A stretch of 64,000 nucleotides of DNA from Sabethes cyaneus (taxonomy: Eukaryota; Arthropoda; Insecta; Diptera; Culicidae). Of this stretch, positions 36,854 through 48,000 are shown piece by piece. The notes under the pieces are model-generated. The model was not told where the DNA came from, did not search any database, and worked only from the letters and a program-made list of their open reading frames with translations. Position 1 is the stretch's first letter. Each line of letters begins with the position of its first letter. The stretch lies in NCBI RefSeq assembly GCF_943734655.1, contig NC_071355.1, positions 223,943,527 through 224,007,526 on the forward strand, in the 5' to 3' direction. The position numbers and the translations under genes were made by a program.

Positions 36854-36994
36854 AGATAGAATTAACAAAAGGGCGAATTTCATAAACGTTAACAAAACGA
36901 GTGAGAGTTATTTTTTGCTGGGCCAGCATAAGAAAATCAACTCTCACTCGGTTTGTTTAAGCTTGCGACATTCGCCTTTTTGTAAGTTCTATCT
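36854..36994. mobile_element. AGATAGAATTAAC foldback MITE, uninterrupted copy A
   Basis: 141-bp palindrome. The left end is AGATAGAATTAACAAAAGGG, then CGAATTTC...AACAAAACGAGTGAGAGTT. The right half reverses this (AACTCTCACTCGGTTTGTTT ... TTCGCC ... TTCTATCT). The loop is TTTTTTGCTGGGCCAGCATA. This is the reference state for the two nested copies at 42245 and 55595. Confidence 0.85.
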
Positions 36995-37235
36995 TCAATT
37001 TTATGCGAGCGTGATGGCATAAGTAAATGTCACTCAGTAGATGGAGTTATTTTTATTAGCGTGTTAAATTTTTTTGTCAACACGAACACAACTACACAAA
37101 CACGTGCTCTAATTTTTACCTGACGGTTCTGTCAGCTTCAGTCAATCGTTCGTTCAATCGTTTTTAAAGTCTATACTGTTTTTAGAGTCACAATACTGAT
37201 AATTTTGTCTTCTAAGGGCCGTAAACTCAGTGAAA

Positions 37236-39008
37236 ATGAGTGAATTTATTGAAAAACGTCGCGAGCTTTCAATCCACGAATATGAGTTTATGAAACACCT
37301 AAAATTGTTCGCGCCAGATGAAATACGTGAGATAAAAAACAAGCGGCTCCATCATGAGCACCGAATTGAACGGCGCGCAAAGGAACTTACGGATTATATC
37401 AACTATATCGTTTTCGAAAGCAGTCTGTTGCAATTGATCAAGGAAAGACGAAGAAAGCTTCGGGTTACTGAGGGTTCGCATAATCTAGAACACAGCATAC
37501 AAAACCGAACTAAGATGCTATACAAACAAGCAATGAATCGCTTTCCGGGGGATTATAGAATTTGGGTGCACTATCTTAAACACTGTGGAAAGAATAATTA
37601 TAAAACTGAAGCCTCCCGCACGCTGGATAAAATGCTAAATTTTCACGGAGATAAACCCGCGGCTTGGATGAGTGCTGCCAAATGGGAATACATACAAATG
37701 TACAATCTCGAACGTACCAAACACTTCATGTTCCGCGGCTTACAGCGACATCCAGATAGTCGAGAAATGTATGTGTGCTTTTTGCAGCTGATGATAAAAG
37801 AAGCAGAAAAAATAGCCAAACGTATCAAAAAACAAGGAGATACAGACAAAGCAAATGGAGAGTTGAGCAAAGCTTTAGAGTGCCTTCAGCTTATCTATCA
37901 ACATTACAATGCAAAGGAGACGGATCTGGACTTTTTTGTTGATTTGATTCCCTGCTTAAAGGAATCTGATGCAACTAAAAGTTTTGGGAAAGATGTCCTA
38001 AAAGAGATGAAAAAAACCTTTGCACAAAAAGAACTAATGTGGCATACGCTTGCACAGCTGGCCTATGAAGATTCGTATCTTGTGGAAGAAACTTCTGCCA
38101 CGCAAGCAAAGAAGCCCTTTGAGGAATGTTTGAAACAATGTGTTCAAACTTATAAAACTGCTGTTGAAGCATTACCCACGGCACAAATGTGGAGTTACTA
38201 CATAGATGCGATGCTAGAAGTGAATAACGATATGTCAAGCTATCCAAAGCTTCGCCGAAAATCTTTAGCGGAAGCATTTAAAAATGCTTACGAAAACAGT
38301 TCGCTGGACGAACAGAAACTGATTCAATATCTCAAGCTCCTAACCTATGCTGATAAACGCAGTGATTCATTTGTGGCAGAGGTATTTCAAAAAGCTTTAA
38401 ATGCTTACCCCAATTCTGGTCAACTGTGGGAACTTCGTCTCAAAGATGCTGTCCGAAATGAAATGTCCGCCGATGGCTTTGACAGCCTCTTCAAACAAGC
38501 TATCAACAAGTGTGCCGTCGAAGATGCTCTTTCTCTCTGGATTGTTCGTTGTCAGTACTATCAAACTCAGCCTGTTTTGTCTGAAAAGCTGCGACAGGTG
38601 TTCCGCGAAGCGATTCAACAACCGAATTTGGAAATTTCACAGCACTTTCAACCGGTCTTTCTAAAATATCTAGTGGTGACAACGAATATTGACAACGCTC
38701 GTAAGGAATATCGTGAAATGCAGCGAAATTGCATTCCTTGTTTGGAACTTCACCGAAAGATGGCCGAACTAGAATTAATACAGGTGCAACCGAACTCTGA
38801 TCAGCTACGGTTAGTTCATGAAAACATTACGCAGTACTTTGGCAGTTCGAGAATAGAAGTCTGGATCGATTATATCAACTTCGAGCGTACCCATGGTTCT
38901 CCTAAAAACATGCAGTCCCTTTATGAGCGTGCTAAATCGCGATTGGACTGTGAGCTGGTAGCCAGTTTTATCGCTCAGTACGAGTTATTGAAAAATTCAC
39001 TTATCTAA
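37236..39008 (+). CDS. UTP6: UTP6, U3 snoRNP / small-subunit processome protein
   Basis: One intronless reading frame of 590 aa, close to the family length (about 597). UTP6 is part of the UTP-B module of the SSU processome and is needed for 18S pre-rRNA cleavage in the nucleolus. The N-terminus (MSEFIEKRRELSIHEYEFMK, then FAPDEIREIKNKR...HRIERRAKELTDYINYIVFE) is the conserved UTP6 head. The rest is helical HAT repeats, with W/Y/R signatures such as RIWVHYLKHC, AAWMSAAKWEY, LWELRLKDA and IEVWIDYINFERTHG. The ATG at 37236 starts the conserved head directly. AATAAA at 39027-39032 lies inside the 46-bp gap to the stop codon of the opposing gene, so the two 3' UTRs must overlap. Confidence 0.94.
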   Translation: MSEFIEKRRELSIHEYEFMKHLKLFAPDEIREIKNKRLHHEHRIERRAKELTDYINYIVFESSLLQLIKERRRKLRVTEGSHNLEHSIQNRTKMLYKQAMNRFPGDYRIWVHYLKHCGKNNYKTEASRTLDKMLNFHGDKPAAWMSAAKWEYIQMYNLERTKHFMFRGLQRHPDSREMYVCFLQLMIKEAEKIAKRIKKQGDTDKANGELSKALECLQLIYQHYNAKETDLDFFVDLIPCLKESDATKSFGKDVLKEMKKTFAQKELMWHTLAQLAYEDSYLVEETSATQAKKPFEECLKQCVQTYKTAVEALPTAQMWSYYIDAMLEVNNDMSSYPKLRRKSLAEAFKNAYENSSLDEQKLIQYLKLLTYADKRSDSFVAEVFQKALNAYPNSGQLWELRLKDAVRNEMSADGFDSLFKQAINKCAVEDALSLWIVRCQYYQTQPVLSEKLRQVFREAIQQPNLEISQHFQPVFLKYLVVTTNIDNARKEYREMQRNCIPCLELHRKMAELELIQVQPNSDQLRLVHENITQYFGSSRIEVWIDYINFERTHGSPKNMQSLYERAKSRLDCELVASFIAQYELLKNSLI

Positions 39009-39054
39009 CCCTTACTTTGTATTTACAATAAACTGTTAAAACCAAAACATCCTC

Positions 39055-41437
39055 TCATAAGTTAATTTCTGCTAAATCATCATCCTCTCCGTCATTCAAC
39101 AAATCTTGAAATTCCTTTGGTTCATTTTGGCTAGGAGCTGATACTGCAGGCGAAAGAGTATCCGTTGCTTTCTCATTGTTGTTATTTGTCTTTACCAAAA
39201 ATGGTTCAATATTTCCACTCGAACAAGGAGCATCTACATGAGTCGAGTCAGAAAAATCCTCATTACACAGCCCCGCTTTGGTGAGGATTCCCTGCTTCTT
39301 TTGTAACATCGTCCAAATGATGTCATCAGCGGTTCCCTTCGCCAAAAGGTAGCGTACGGTAACGTTGCTCTGCTGTCCAATGCGGTGCGCTCGACTTTCG
39401 GCTTGGGCTAATGTCTGTAAAAACGGAAACCTCTTGAAAATGCAATGGAAAGCATGGCACAAGATCAACCTACACTCGGATTCCAATCCAGCTCAGCAAA
39501 TATGACCATTTGAGCTGCGGTAAGCGTTATACCGGCGTTACAAGCTTTTAACGATAATACTGCCGTTCGACAGGAATCTTTGGTTTGAAATTTATTTACC
39601 AATTGCTGACGAAAATTAATGTTAATCTCGAATTACGACTAGGTTTTATAAAGTACTTACCGATCTCAAATCTGATCTTGTTGTACCGTCTATCCGTATA
39701 TGATCAATTTTCCGTTTTACCAGCTGTTTGCATATTGCATCTAACATAAAGATGTGATGAGCAAAAATGATAAACTTTTGCTTTTCTTTTAATAGTTGCT
39801 TTAGATATGCACTAGAATAGAACGACTTTATATTAAATGAAAATAGTAATCTAAAACAGACTGTACCAAACTGCTGGAGCTTTCACTTCGGAGGTAATAT
39901 TGTAATATTTAAACAAAATTTCTTCTCGCTCGCGGCCTTTGCTCATAGAGTAGTCTGCAGCGTAGCTATTGAGGTTTTCCTCGGTTTCTTCGTTTTTGCC
40001 TAGCAGGGCAGGGTCTAGTATCACAGTTTCTCGATTTTTTTCAGTCAGCTGGCTTAGCACGTCCTGTTTTGTGCGTCGTATCATGAACTTCGCCGCCAGC
40101 AAGAGGTTTAGCTCAGTCAAATTAGATTGTCCACTGGAATCCCAACCGAAGTTTGACTGCTTTCCAGCGCAGTACCTTGTACTGTACTCTTTGAACTGGA
40201 CAAAATTTCTATCCAGCATTTGTAGTTGAGTAAATAGTTCCACTGGGCGTGACAGTGCTGGAGTGCCGGACAGAAGTATAACTCGTTTTGCTTTCTGCGC
40301 CAACTCCTGAGCCACCGATGTGCATTTTGCTTTGAAATTCTTTAATGTATGTGACTCATCCATAATTAGGAAACCAAAGCCGCGCTCTAGTAGTTTATTG
40401 GCGCATTTTTCCATCAGCGAGTAACTGGAAATCAAAATCCGTGCATCACCGATGTAGTCCTGTCCAGACTGCAAAGTGACGATGCTATGAACTGGAACGT
40501 AATGTAATAGCTCTCTAATTTTAGCAGCCCATGCATCTCTTGTGCTTGCTGTCGTGCAGATCAGTAACGGCCAATCCTCCTTATAAAAATCTGCCACAGC
40601 GATTGCCTGATAAGTCTTTCCCAAGCCCATTTCATCTGCTATCAGAGCACGTCCTCCTTTATCGATGGCAAAACAAACTCCTTCCTTTTGAAATTCTAAT
40701 AAACTGTTAGCTAGGGCTGGATCTAGAGCATTCAAACAATCACGCGATGGTTTGGGCTGAGTGCCTTTACTAAACAAACGGAGCACGTACGCTGGTAGAG
40801 GACCAACAGAAGCGTTTGGCTTTAACGCGTTCACCTTTTCCTGTACAAGTAAATAATCCTGGATAGCGAAAGACCAATCTTTTGACGCCGGATCTGTTGT
40901 GAGTTAAATAAATTCAGATAATATCGCGTAAGACGACACAAGAAAATAATTACCGTATTGCTTTGAAGGTACACTTTTAAATACATTTATTAGCTGTTCG
41001 TTAAAACCGGACATATGCACTACAAACCGTGTTTCGGAGATCATTGCACAAGTGCAAGTGATGGTGCGGATAAATACTGGTGCTATTTTTCCAGGAGTTC
41101 CATTAGTTTTTGGGATTTGCGTATTTCTTGCGTACGGATGTGACTGAAGACGACCGTTATTAAAAGGGGATTTTAGTTTTCCGGTTGTAGAAGCGCTTGG
41201 ATTAGATTTCGTCTCATGAAAGCCACTCGAATCGCTTTTACCATAGAAAGATGTACTACGGATTCCAGTAACCACTTCCAGCTGCTTTGGCGGGAGAGTG
41301 AACGTAGGCTTACTGGTTTCTCCAGGTGATTGAGTTGGTTTCGATTTGTAGCCATTTGCTACCGCATTTTTACGCGCATTAAGCCTTTCAATGGCAATTC
41401 TTCGCTTTTCCGCAATTTCTTCCGATGTACAAGACAT
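39055..41437 (-). CDS. Marcal1: SMARCAL1/Marcal1 annealing helicase
   Basis: Five exons: 40954-41437, 39867-40893, 39661-39811, 39474-39605 and 39055-39414. They total 2154 bp and 717 aa, in frame throughout. It is a SNF2-family ATPase that reanneals RPA-coated DNA at stalled forks. A low-complexity N-terminus is followed by a HARP-like segment (about 115-180, ending KDWSFAIQDYLLVQEK). The ATPase lobes have Walker A DEMGLGKT (about 248-255), DESH box (about 340) and LLSGTP. The helicase C lobe has FIIFAHH, NAGITLTAA and QAESRAHRIGQ. The C-terminal tail is acidic (DLLNDGEDDD). The N-terminal RPA-binding helix of vertebrate SMARCAL1 may correspond to EEIAEKRRIAIERLNARK at residues 6-23. Exon 2 uses a GTACAG donor, the weakest junction. 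The gene is tail to tail with UTP6. Confidence 0.93.
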
Positions 41438-41715
41438 GCTTATAATGAAAATAGCAAGCAATTCAACAATAAACAGTTTTGCTTAGCAAATAATGATACT
41501 ATCTAAAAACACTACATTACAAGCAATTATATAAGGCCAAAACAACAAACTTATTTTTATGGTGACCAAAGTTTCGTTATGTTTTTTGGGGAGCAAGTAC
41601 GAATTACGTAACAGTTTTACTTTATTGAAATTCGTTTTGTGAAATCGCTTTGCGTTTGCCGCCTTTTTCATGTGAGCAACGAAAATGTGACGTCATATCA
41701 GCCCCCTGTTAATTT

Positions 41716-41791
41716 CTGGCTTTAGTTTTCAGAAGGTCGAATAATCAACCCTTTTACATGCATTATGCGACTTTTTGAAAACTAAAGCCAG
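41716..41791. repeat. small hairpin
   Basis: CTGGCTTTAGTTTTCAGAAG (41716) pairs with CTTTTTGAAAACTAAAGCCAG (ending 41791), loop about 28 nt. It directly abuts a second hairpin. Confidence 0.75.
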
Positions 41792-41902
41792 GGGTGACAT
41801 TGCGCATCTCGTTTCGAGTGATTTTGGTTCGTTTCGACCACGTTAAACAAATGGGCGTCTCGAACGAAAATCACTCGAAACGAGATGCGCAATGTCACCC
41901 CC
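41792..41902. repeat. strong hairpin, about 45-bp arms
   Basis: GGGTGACATTGCGCATCTCG followed by TTTCGAGTGATTTT pairs almost perfectly with AAAATCACTCGAAACGAGATGCGCAATGTCACCC. It is probably a foldback MITE of unknown family and lies at the start of the repeat shared with 25268-25520. Confidence 0.75.
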
Positions 41903-42145
41903 AAGCCCATGACAGACAACCATGTTCTCGCCGCCAACATCTCGTGTGTGCGAAAATGAGATAGCAATTCAGTACTGCGTTTCACTCAACTGCCAGCAGT
42001 CTGATTTGGGCCCGCTGTCAAATTTTGAGCCCCGGATATGCTGTCGCTGACGTTTATTGCAGCTCGATATAGAGATGTCGATGGGGTGGTCACCCCAGAT
42101 TTGATTGTAAACGTTGAAAAAGTAACGCAATATTTAGTAAACCAA
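41903..42145 (-). repeat. dispersed repeat, copy 2 (partner at 25268-25520)
   Basis: Reverse complement of the repeat upstream of the V-ATPase gene. It lies about 470 bp upstream of the Marcal1 start codon. It is non-coding. Confidence 0.8.
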
Positions 42146-42244
42146 CCATATTGCAGCTTGCAAGAAAAATCCTCACATCGCGGTTATCTTGATTGTTGAA
42201 CCAAACCACCAAAAGATCACCGCAGAACTAATTTCAGTAATTCT

Positions 42245-42722
42245 AGATAGAATTAACAAAAGGGCGAATGTCGCAAATGTAAACAAAACGGGTGAGAGTT
42301 ATTTTTTGTTGGACCAGTATCCAGCTTTTTACGCGCTATAATAGCGGACGCTATAAATCGTGTTCGTAATATGCAAACAATCTTTTTGACAACTCTGCAT
42401 ACATCAAAACTGGGCACTCTTCTCCTGTACATCAGTGTTGCTCTTTCTTTCGTTTACGCAAAAGAAGGAGAGCAATAGTTTTGTTTACATTTCGCACATT
42501 TTTGCCCTCCTTCTTTGGCGTAAACGAAATAAAGAGCACGGTAGTGTTGCAAGAGAAGAGTGACAGACTTGACGTATGCAGAGTTGTCAAAAAGATTGTT
42601 CGCATATTACGAAAATAATTTATAGCGTCCGCCATTATAGCGCGTAAAAAGCTGGATAGGAAAATCAACCCTCACTCGGTTTGTTTACGCTTCCGACATT
42701 CGCCCATTTGTTAATTCTATCT
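42245..42722. mobile_element. AGATAGAATTAAC foldback MITE, copy B (split)
   Basis: The ends AGATAGAATTAACAAAAGGG and (inverse) CCCATTTGTTAATTCTATCT match copy A. The arms stop at the centre, where an unrelated TA-flanked palindrome (42318-42658) interrupts the loop. Confidence 0.85.
42318..42658. mobile_element. nested TA-flanked palindrome (TCCAGCTTTTTACGCGC)
   Basis: The body 42320-42656 (337 bp) lies between TA (42318-42319) and TA (42657-42658). Long inverted arms start TCCAGCTTTTTACGCGCTAT and extend inward past GTTGTCAAAAAGATTGTT. The centre has further inverted GAAGGAGAGCAA/TTGCCCTCCTTC sequence, so nearly the whole element self-pairs. Confidence 0.85.
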
Positions 42723-43159
42723 TCAGTTATGTACATGAAAATTTAGTACATCAATTGTTTTTCATCAAAACCATATTTCAAAACTGTTATTTTGTAGAAC
42801 TGCAAACTATAAAACCTAAATTTTAATATTGCGTTTATCTCGCGGTTATCTCCTGAGCGCGTTATCACCGCCGCTGCAGGAGGATTTTTCATAACCGCCG
42901 CAATATTAGACTTGCACGCGAAAATTGTTAGCGTGATTATTTTCTGTGTGTCCCACACACGTTTGCAATTTAGCAATTTGAACCATCAGTTTTTCGCCAT
43001 TGCCTCACCTCTATACTCCTCTGTGCGGTACTCAGAAGGGTTGTGAAGCCCGTGAAGCCCTTTTTGTCCAGTCCAATATGGTTCAAAATTACTACCGGAT
43101 TATTACTACCGGCGAGCCACAAAGGCCTGGGAGGACAAGTGGGTTCAAATCTGGTTATA

Positions 43160-43660
43160 CAGTATAATCAATATATATAGAATGCCAGTGTCGCTGCAGT
43201 GCGCGTGGTAAACATCACACATGTTCAGATAATGTATTTACATTATATATGCAAATGTGTGTGTGCCTGAGATTCATCAAAAGGGGAATCTCATTGTCAA
43301 ACTTTGACAATCAGTTTAAAATTTCAATTATGGCTGCCAAGTAATGTGATTGGAAACTTCGCTTGCTTCAAATTTCTGAAAAAATCGGTGCAAAAGGGCG
43401 CAGTTGTGGGATTCTATTCATCCGGACGAAAAGAAAAAGAACGTTTAAAACCATTTCGCTGGCATAAAAACACAGCGGAGAACGCAATGATGATAGCACC
43501 AACCAGCGCACAGATAAAGAACAGATAAATAACAATGAGCAACTTTGACAACGAAGTTCCCGATTCACAGACTTGATACAGATTGTTAGCATCATGTTTA
43601 CCACAATGAGTCCTATAGAAAAACAGCGACACTGGCATTCTATATATATTGATTCTACTG
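43160..43660. mobile_element. foldback element with CAGTATAATCAATATATATA ends
   Basis: The left arm CAGTATAATCAATATATATA, then GAATGCCAGTGTCGCTG, is the inverse of the right arm ending at 43660. The interior (about 430 bp) holds a minus-strand frame with one strongly hydrophobic segment (LLIVIYLFFICALVGAIIIA), which is not recognised. Target duplication unclear. Confidence 0.65.
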
Positions 43661-43668
43661 GTTATACC

Positions 43669-43878
43669 CAACAAACATTTTTGTTGAAATCCCATCGGAG
43701 AATGAAATATTCGTTGCTTGCAATTGCCAACTAAATAAACCATCAAAACAATAACAAAGAGCAGCGCGGCCAGTTCATACGAGCTTCAGCATATTTAGGG
43801 TGACTAGTTCAAATTAAAAAGTAACCCTGTTAGTTTGCATGAGGAATCGTTAAAACGAACGATACGTGGATACCACTG
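43669..43878 (+). repeat. right-end fragment of the 54475-55508 element family
   Basis: It matches 55315-55506 (AACAATAACAAAGAGCAG, TTCAAATTAAAAAGTAACCC, GTTTGCATGAGGAATCGTT) in the same orientation and ends CCACTGTA. The left half of the family element is absent. Confidence 0.7.
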
Positions 43879-43879
43879 T

Positions 43880-45027
43880 ATCGATGTTAAATTTTATATT
43901 ATTGGTTTATCTCAGTGACAGATTGATTGTTGAAATTGAAATTGACTTGAATGTATTTCGAATATAGGCTTCAAGCCCTTTACTTATTCTTAAATCTATA
44001 CAAGTAATAATGACAACAAATATAATTCTACAGGTTACAAAAGTTACAAGAATTACAAGTCACAAAATTGATTGATTGTTTTCGTTTAATTCTTATTTTT
44101 TATGCAAAAAATTCATATAGTACCATTTAAATCAAATTAGTTTGTGAGGCCGAGGAATTTGAAATTTCATCGCAAATGAATGCTTCCCCTGTTTTATTCA
44201 ATAAAGCTAGCCCGGTTCTCAGTGACAGTTCTTACCCGGTTAGCGCTGACAGTTCAGTGCAAAAAAACAATCCCAGCTGCCAAGCCAGCCGCTTCCTCTC
44301 TCTCAGCTTTTGACATAAAGAGAATAGAGAGAATAACGAAGGAGACGATCCGGTTCTGATTGTCAAATTCTGCCGGCGCCATGTTGATTCCATTCGATTT
44401 CTGCCAGCTTGCTTGCTGACGTTTACCGTACGCACAAATCGACGCGCGGTTTGTTGTTGCTGTTGTTAGATTTTACATGTTTGGTTTTGTTTTCCCCCAG
44501 TTATACCCCGGTAAAAAAAAATACGTTTGAGCGAAAAACGATAAGTTTTTGTAGGCTTTTGCATTGGGCTTAGCAAGCTCTATTTGCGTAAGCGGGTTCT
44601 TCGGGTTCTTGATGGACTGGTTTTGCTTTTATGTAAATGAGTGATATTTTAGTCAGTTTTAAGTAAATCTTTTAGAACGTGTAAATATGACTTCGTCATC
44701 GCATATTTAACGAAAATCTGCGTGTAGAAAATTAAACGAAAATGTCAAAAATGCGTGCAAAATGCAAACAAAAGGAAAACATTTCTTTTCCTTTTTCTCA
44801 CATACCATCAGCAAGCAGCAGTTGCGTATATGAGTCAATCTACTTAACAAAGCGTGTTTCTGAGGTTCCTGATCTTTTCTGCTTGCTGAATAAAAGGATT
44901 AGAAAAGCAAATTGATAGTCCAGTACATGATTGTACGGTTTACTTAGAAAACCGGTTTTTGTTTCTCTTACAAGTATTGCTCTGTAACTTTTCGTGCTTG
45001 TGTATGCTGTTAAGCCGAACTGCAAGG
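43880..45027. other. intergenic, upstream of the TXNDC17-like gene
   Basis: No gene is seen. It contains a TTG/CTG-rich run near 44448-44468. Promoter and 5' UTR of the following gene are expected toward the right, but no core element can be pinned down. Confidence 0.4.
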
Positions 45028-48000
45028 ATGGTTGTCAGACATCACGTCAAGAGCTGGGACGAGTTCACTAAGCTGGCCCAGAGTCTCGAGGGAAACGGAG
45101 AACCGGTGCATGTTCTCTTCACCGGTGACAAGGACGAAAAAGGTGAAAGCTGGTGTCCATACTGTGTGAAAGGTAAGCAGCCTTACGAATTTAAATACAT
45201 TTTTTTAAAATCTTCAAGCCTTAGAACATTTTTTTTTTTTTTTTTTTTTTCTCTCGGTTTTGTTTGGCTCAGACCGTCAGATCCATAAAGCCCAGGTCTT
45301 GTGGATATGAGAGTGTTGCCAAATTCAGCAATTTAAACGAACCCGAATATTAATCAAAATGTGAATATATCAATATTTCTGTAGAATATTTACTTCATTT
45401 GACAATTTATAACGAAAGCATATTAAAATTAACCGTTGTGAATATTATCTCAAACACTCTTATTAATTTTAATTAGGTAATCTGTTAATGATTTATACTC
45501 CAACATATCTTTTTTACCTAATAAAATGGTAAGCGGTACATTGTTGTTTAAGAATGAAAAATTAACTCTAATTGAGTTATATTCAGTGCAGTTATATAGG
45601 AGGTGAAGAATGTCCTCGGTGCCACCACATTTATCACATTTGTCATTGGGAATTAAGTTCCATTTAGATAATCGGTCCTTTGTTGCAGTATGTCCTGTTC
45701 TTATTCTTCCCATAGTAATTATTTCTTTTGTATCTAGATTCATTTTTTTAAACCATGGTTTTTTAGAAACTTGTTTTGCGTGTTCATAATGGAATTTTCC
45801 TTTTTCTTCTGAAATGAAAGAGTATTGTTCTTGCCACATCCGTAGAATCTCGGTTTCAAAAATATTTAATGTGTCGTTCTTTGGGAAATTGAAATCTTCT
45901 ATTAGATTCCTAGTTGTACCCAATTTTGCTGCTTCATCGGCTCTCTCATTCCCTATTATATTGATATGACCTGGTATCCATTGTACTTTTATTTTTGAAA
46001 TATTTGATTGTGTAATTACATTAATTAATTCGATTATAAGATCATTGTCAGATTTTAAAGCATTTGATAACAATGTGCAGGCACTTTTAGAGTCTGTAAA
46101 AATGGCGAGCTCATGTGGATTTTTTTGTAATGTATATTGAATTCCCTTAATGATAGCTATTATTTCGGCGCTCATGATTGTGAAACCTGTCTTAAGTTTA
46201 CCGCTATATGATATTTTGGCTTGAGGATCGTAAAAACCAAACCCCACATTTGAATCAATAATTGATCCATCGGTGAATATTTGATAACTATTCTTGTATT
46301 CGCTCTGTATTAAGTCTGTTACTATAATTCTTTGAACGTTCAATGGTAAGTTTTTCTTTTTTAAACCTATGATATAATCCTTTACTTGTAGTTTTTCGTG
46401 AAGCTGAGTTATGTTGGATTTGAAAACTGTTTTTTTGATCATTTGGTAAAATTGATAATTATATAGTGATGCTATTTTTTCTATGTATGAACAATGACGT
46501 GGAAGATAGTTTAAACTCATAATTTCCGATAAATTTTTTGTAATTAAACTGTTATTATTATAGTACAAGGTTTTGGTGATTTCTCTGAGTGCTAACGACT
46601 CTGCTCTCAATTTAAGCGGGATTTCTCCTGATTCATAAAGAACAACATGGTTCGGTGTTGATTTTAATAATCTTAAACTTGTTCTTAGCGACAACAAATG
46701 TGTTGACTCTAAATGTTTAAATGTTGTTTTAGCTGCTATAGCCGTGATTGTGATGCCATAGTCCAAGTGAGGTCTAACAATAGCTTTTGCTATTTTTAAT
46801 AGTTGTTCTGGATGTGCGCCTGATTTTTTATTTCCAATCATTTTTAAAATGTTAATTTTTTTCTTGGCTTTAGTAACTGTATTTTCTATATGGTTTTTGA
46901 AAGACAATTTTGAATCGAGTTGTATACCTAAAATTTTGTGGTTTTCCTTTATGATTATTGGTCTATCGTTAATCTTTATTTCTACATTTGGGTTAAATTT
47001 ATTGACGAATACTATTGCTGCTGATTTGTCCGGATTGAGTTCCATCCCTATTTCTTTGAACGCTGTGAAAAGTTTTGCTAGAAATTTATTCATCCTGCTT
47101 GTAGCTATTTTTTACGCTGTATCCTGTTACTATAGCTGTAAAATCATCCGCGAACTGAATGAGTACTTCTTCATCGTTAGTAATTTTATGAATGACTTTT
47201 GTGTAGATGTTAAATAGTATTGGGGACAAAGGGCAACCTTGAGGAAGCCCCTTGTTGGTTGTGCTGACTATTTGTGTGCCATCATTCAATATTAAAACTG
47301 TTGTACGATTTTTTAAATATTGGTAGATCCAGTTAATAATTTCTACAGGTACTTTCTCTATTGTTAATGTTTTTATTAGAAGATCAATATTAACATTGTC
47401 GAATGCCTTGGTTAAATCGAGAAATGTTGCTATTAATACATCACCTTCCCTTTTTGCTTGTTTTACTAGAGATACTACTGTATTAACACAGTTTATTGCA
47501 GATGAATTTTTTTTGAACCCGAATGAATTATCAGGGATTAGATTTTTGTGATTTATATAATTAACCAGCCTGTCCTTAACGATACAATTAATCAGTTTTA
47601 GTAAAATGCATAACATAGATAGTGGTCTATATGAACTAGGCAAACTTGCACTTTTTCCTGGTTTTAAGAGTGGTATTATTTTACTTTGTCTCCATTCTTG
47701 GGGAATGAACCCGTTATTGATTGTCTCGTTCAATAATTCTGTAATTCTAACTTTCAGGTTAAAGTTTAAACGTTTGAACATGTAAAAAGAAAATTCATCC
47801 AGGCCTGGTGTGGAATGATCTTTTTTTGTATTTACGATATCATTGATTTCAGTATAAGATATAACAATTCGGTTATTTGTTTTTTCAGGTACATATTCTA
47901 ATTCTTTAGTTATGGCTGGAAAATTTAATTTCATAAAGTCTATTGCTAAATGTGGATCATTTAGCAGCTGTAAGTTATTTTTCGAAGGTCTTCCTCCACT

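Noticed and set aside
45004..45027. Earlier in-frame ATG for the TXNDC17-like gene
   Set aside because: It would add eight residues not expected in the family; the downstream ATG matches the usual N-terminus. It cannot be excluded without transcript ends.
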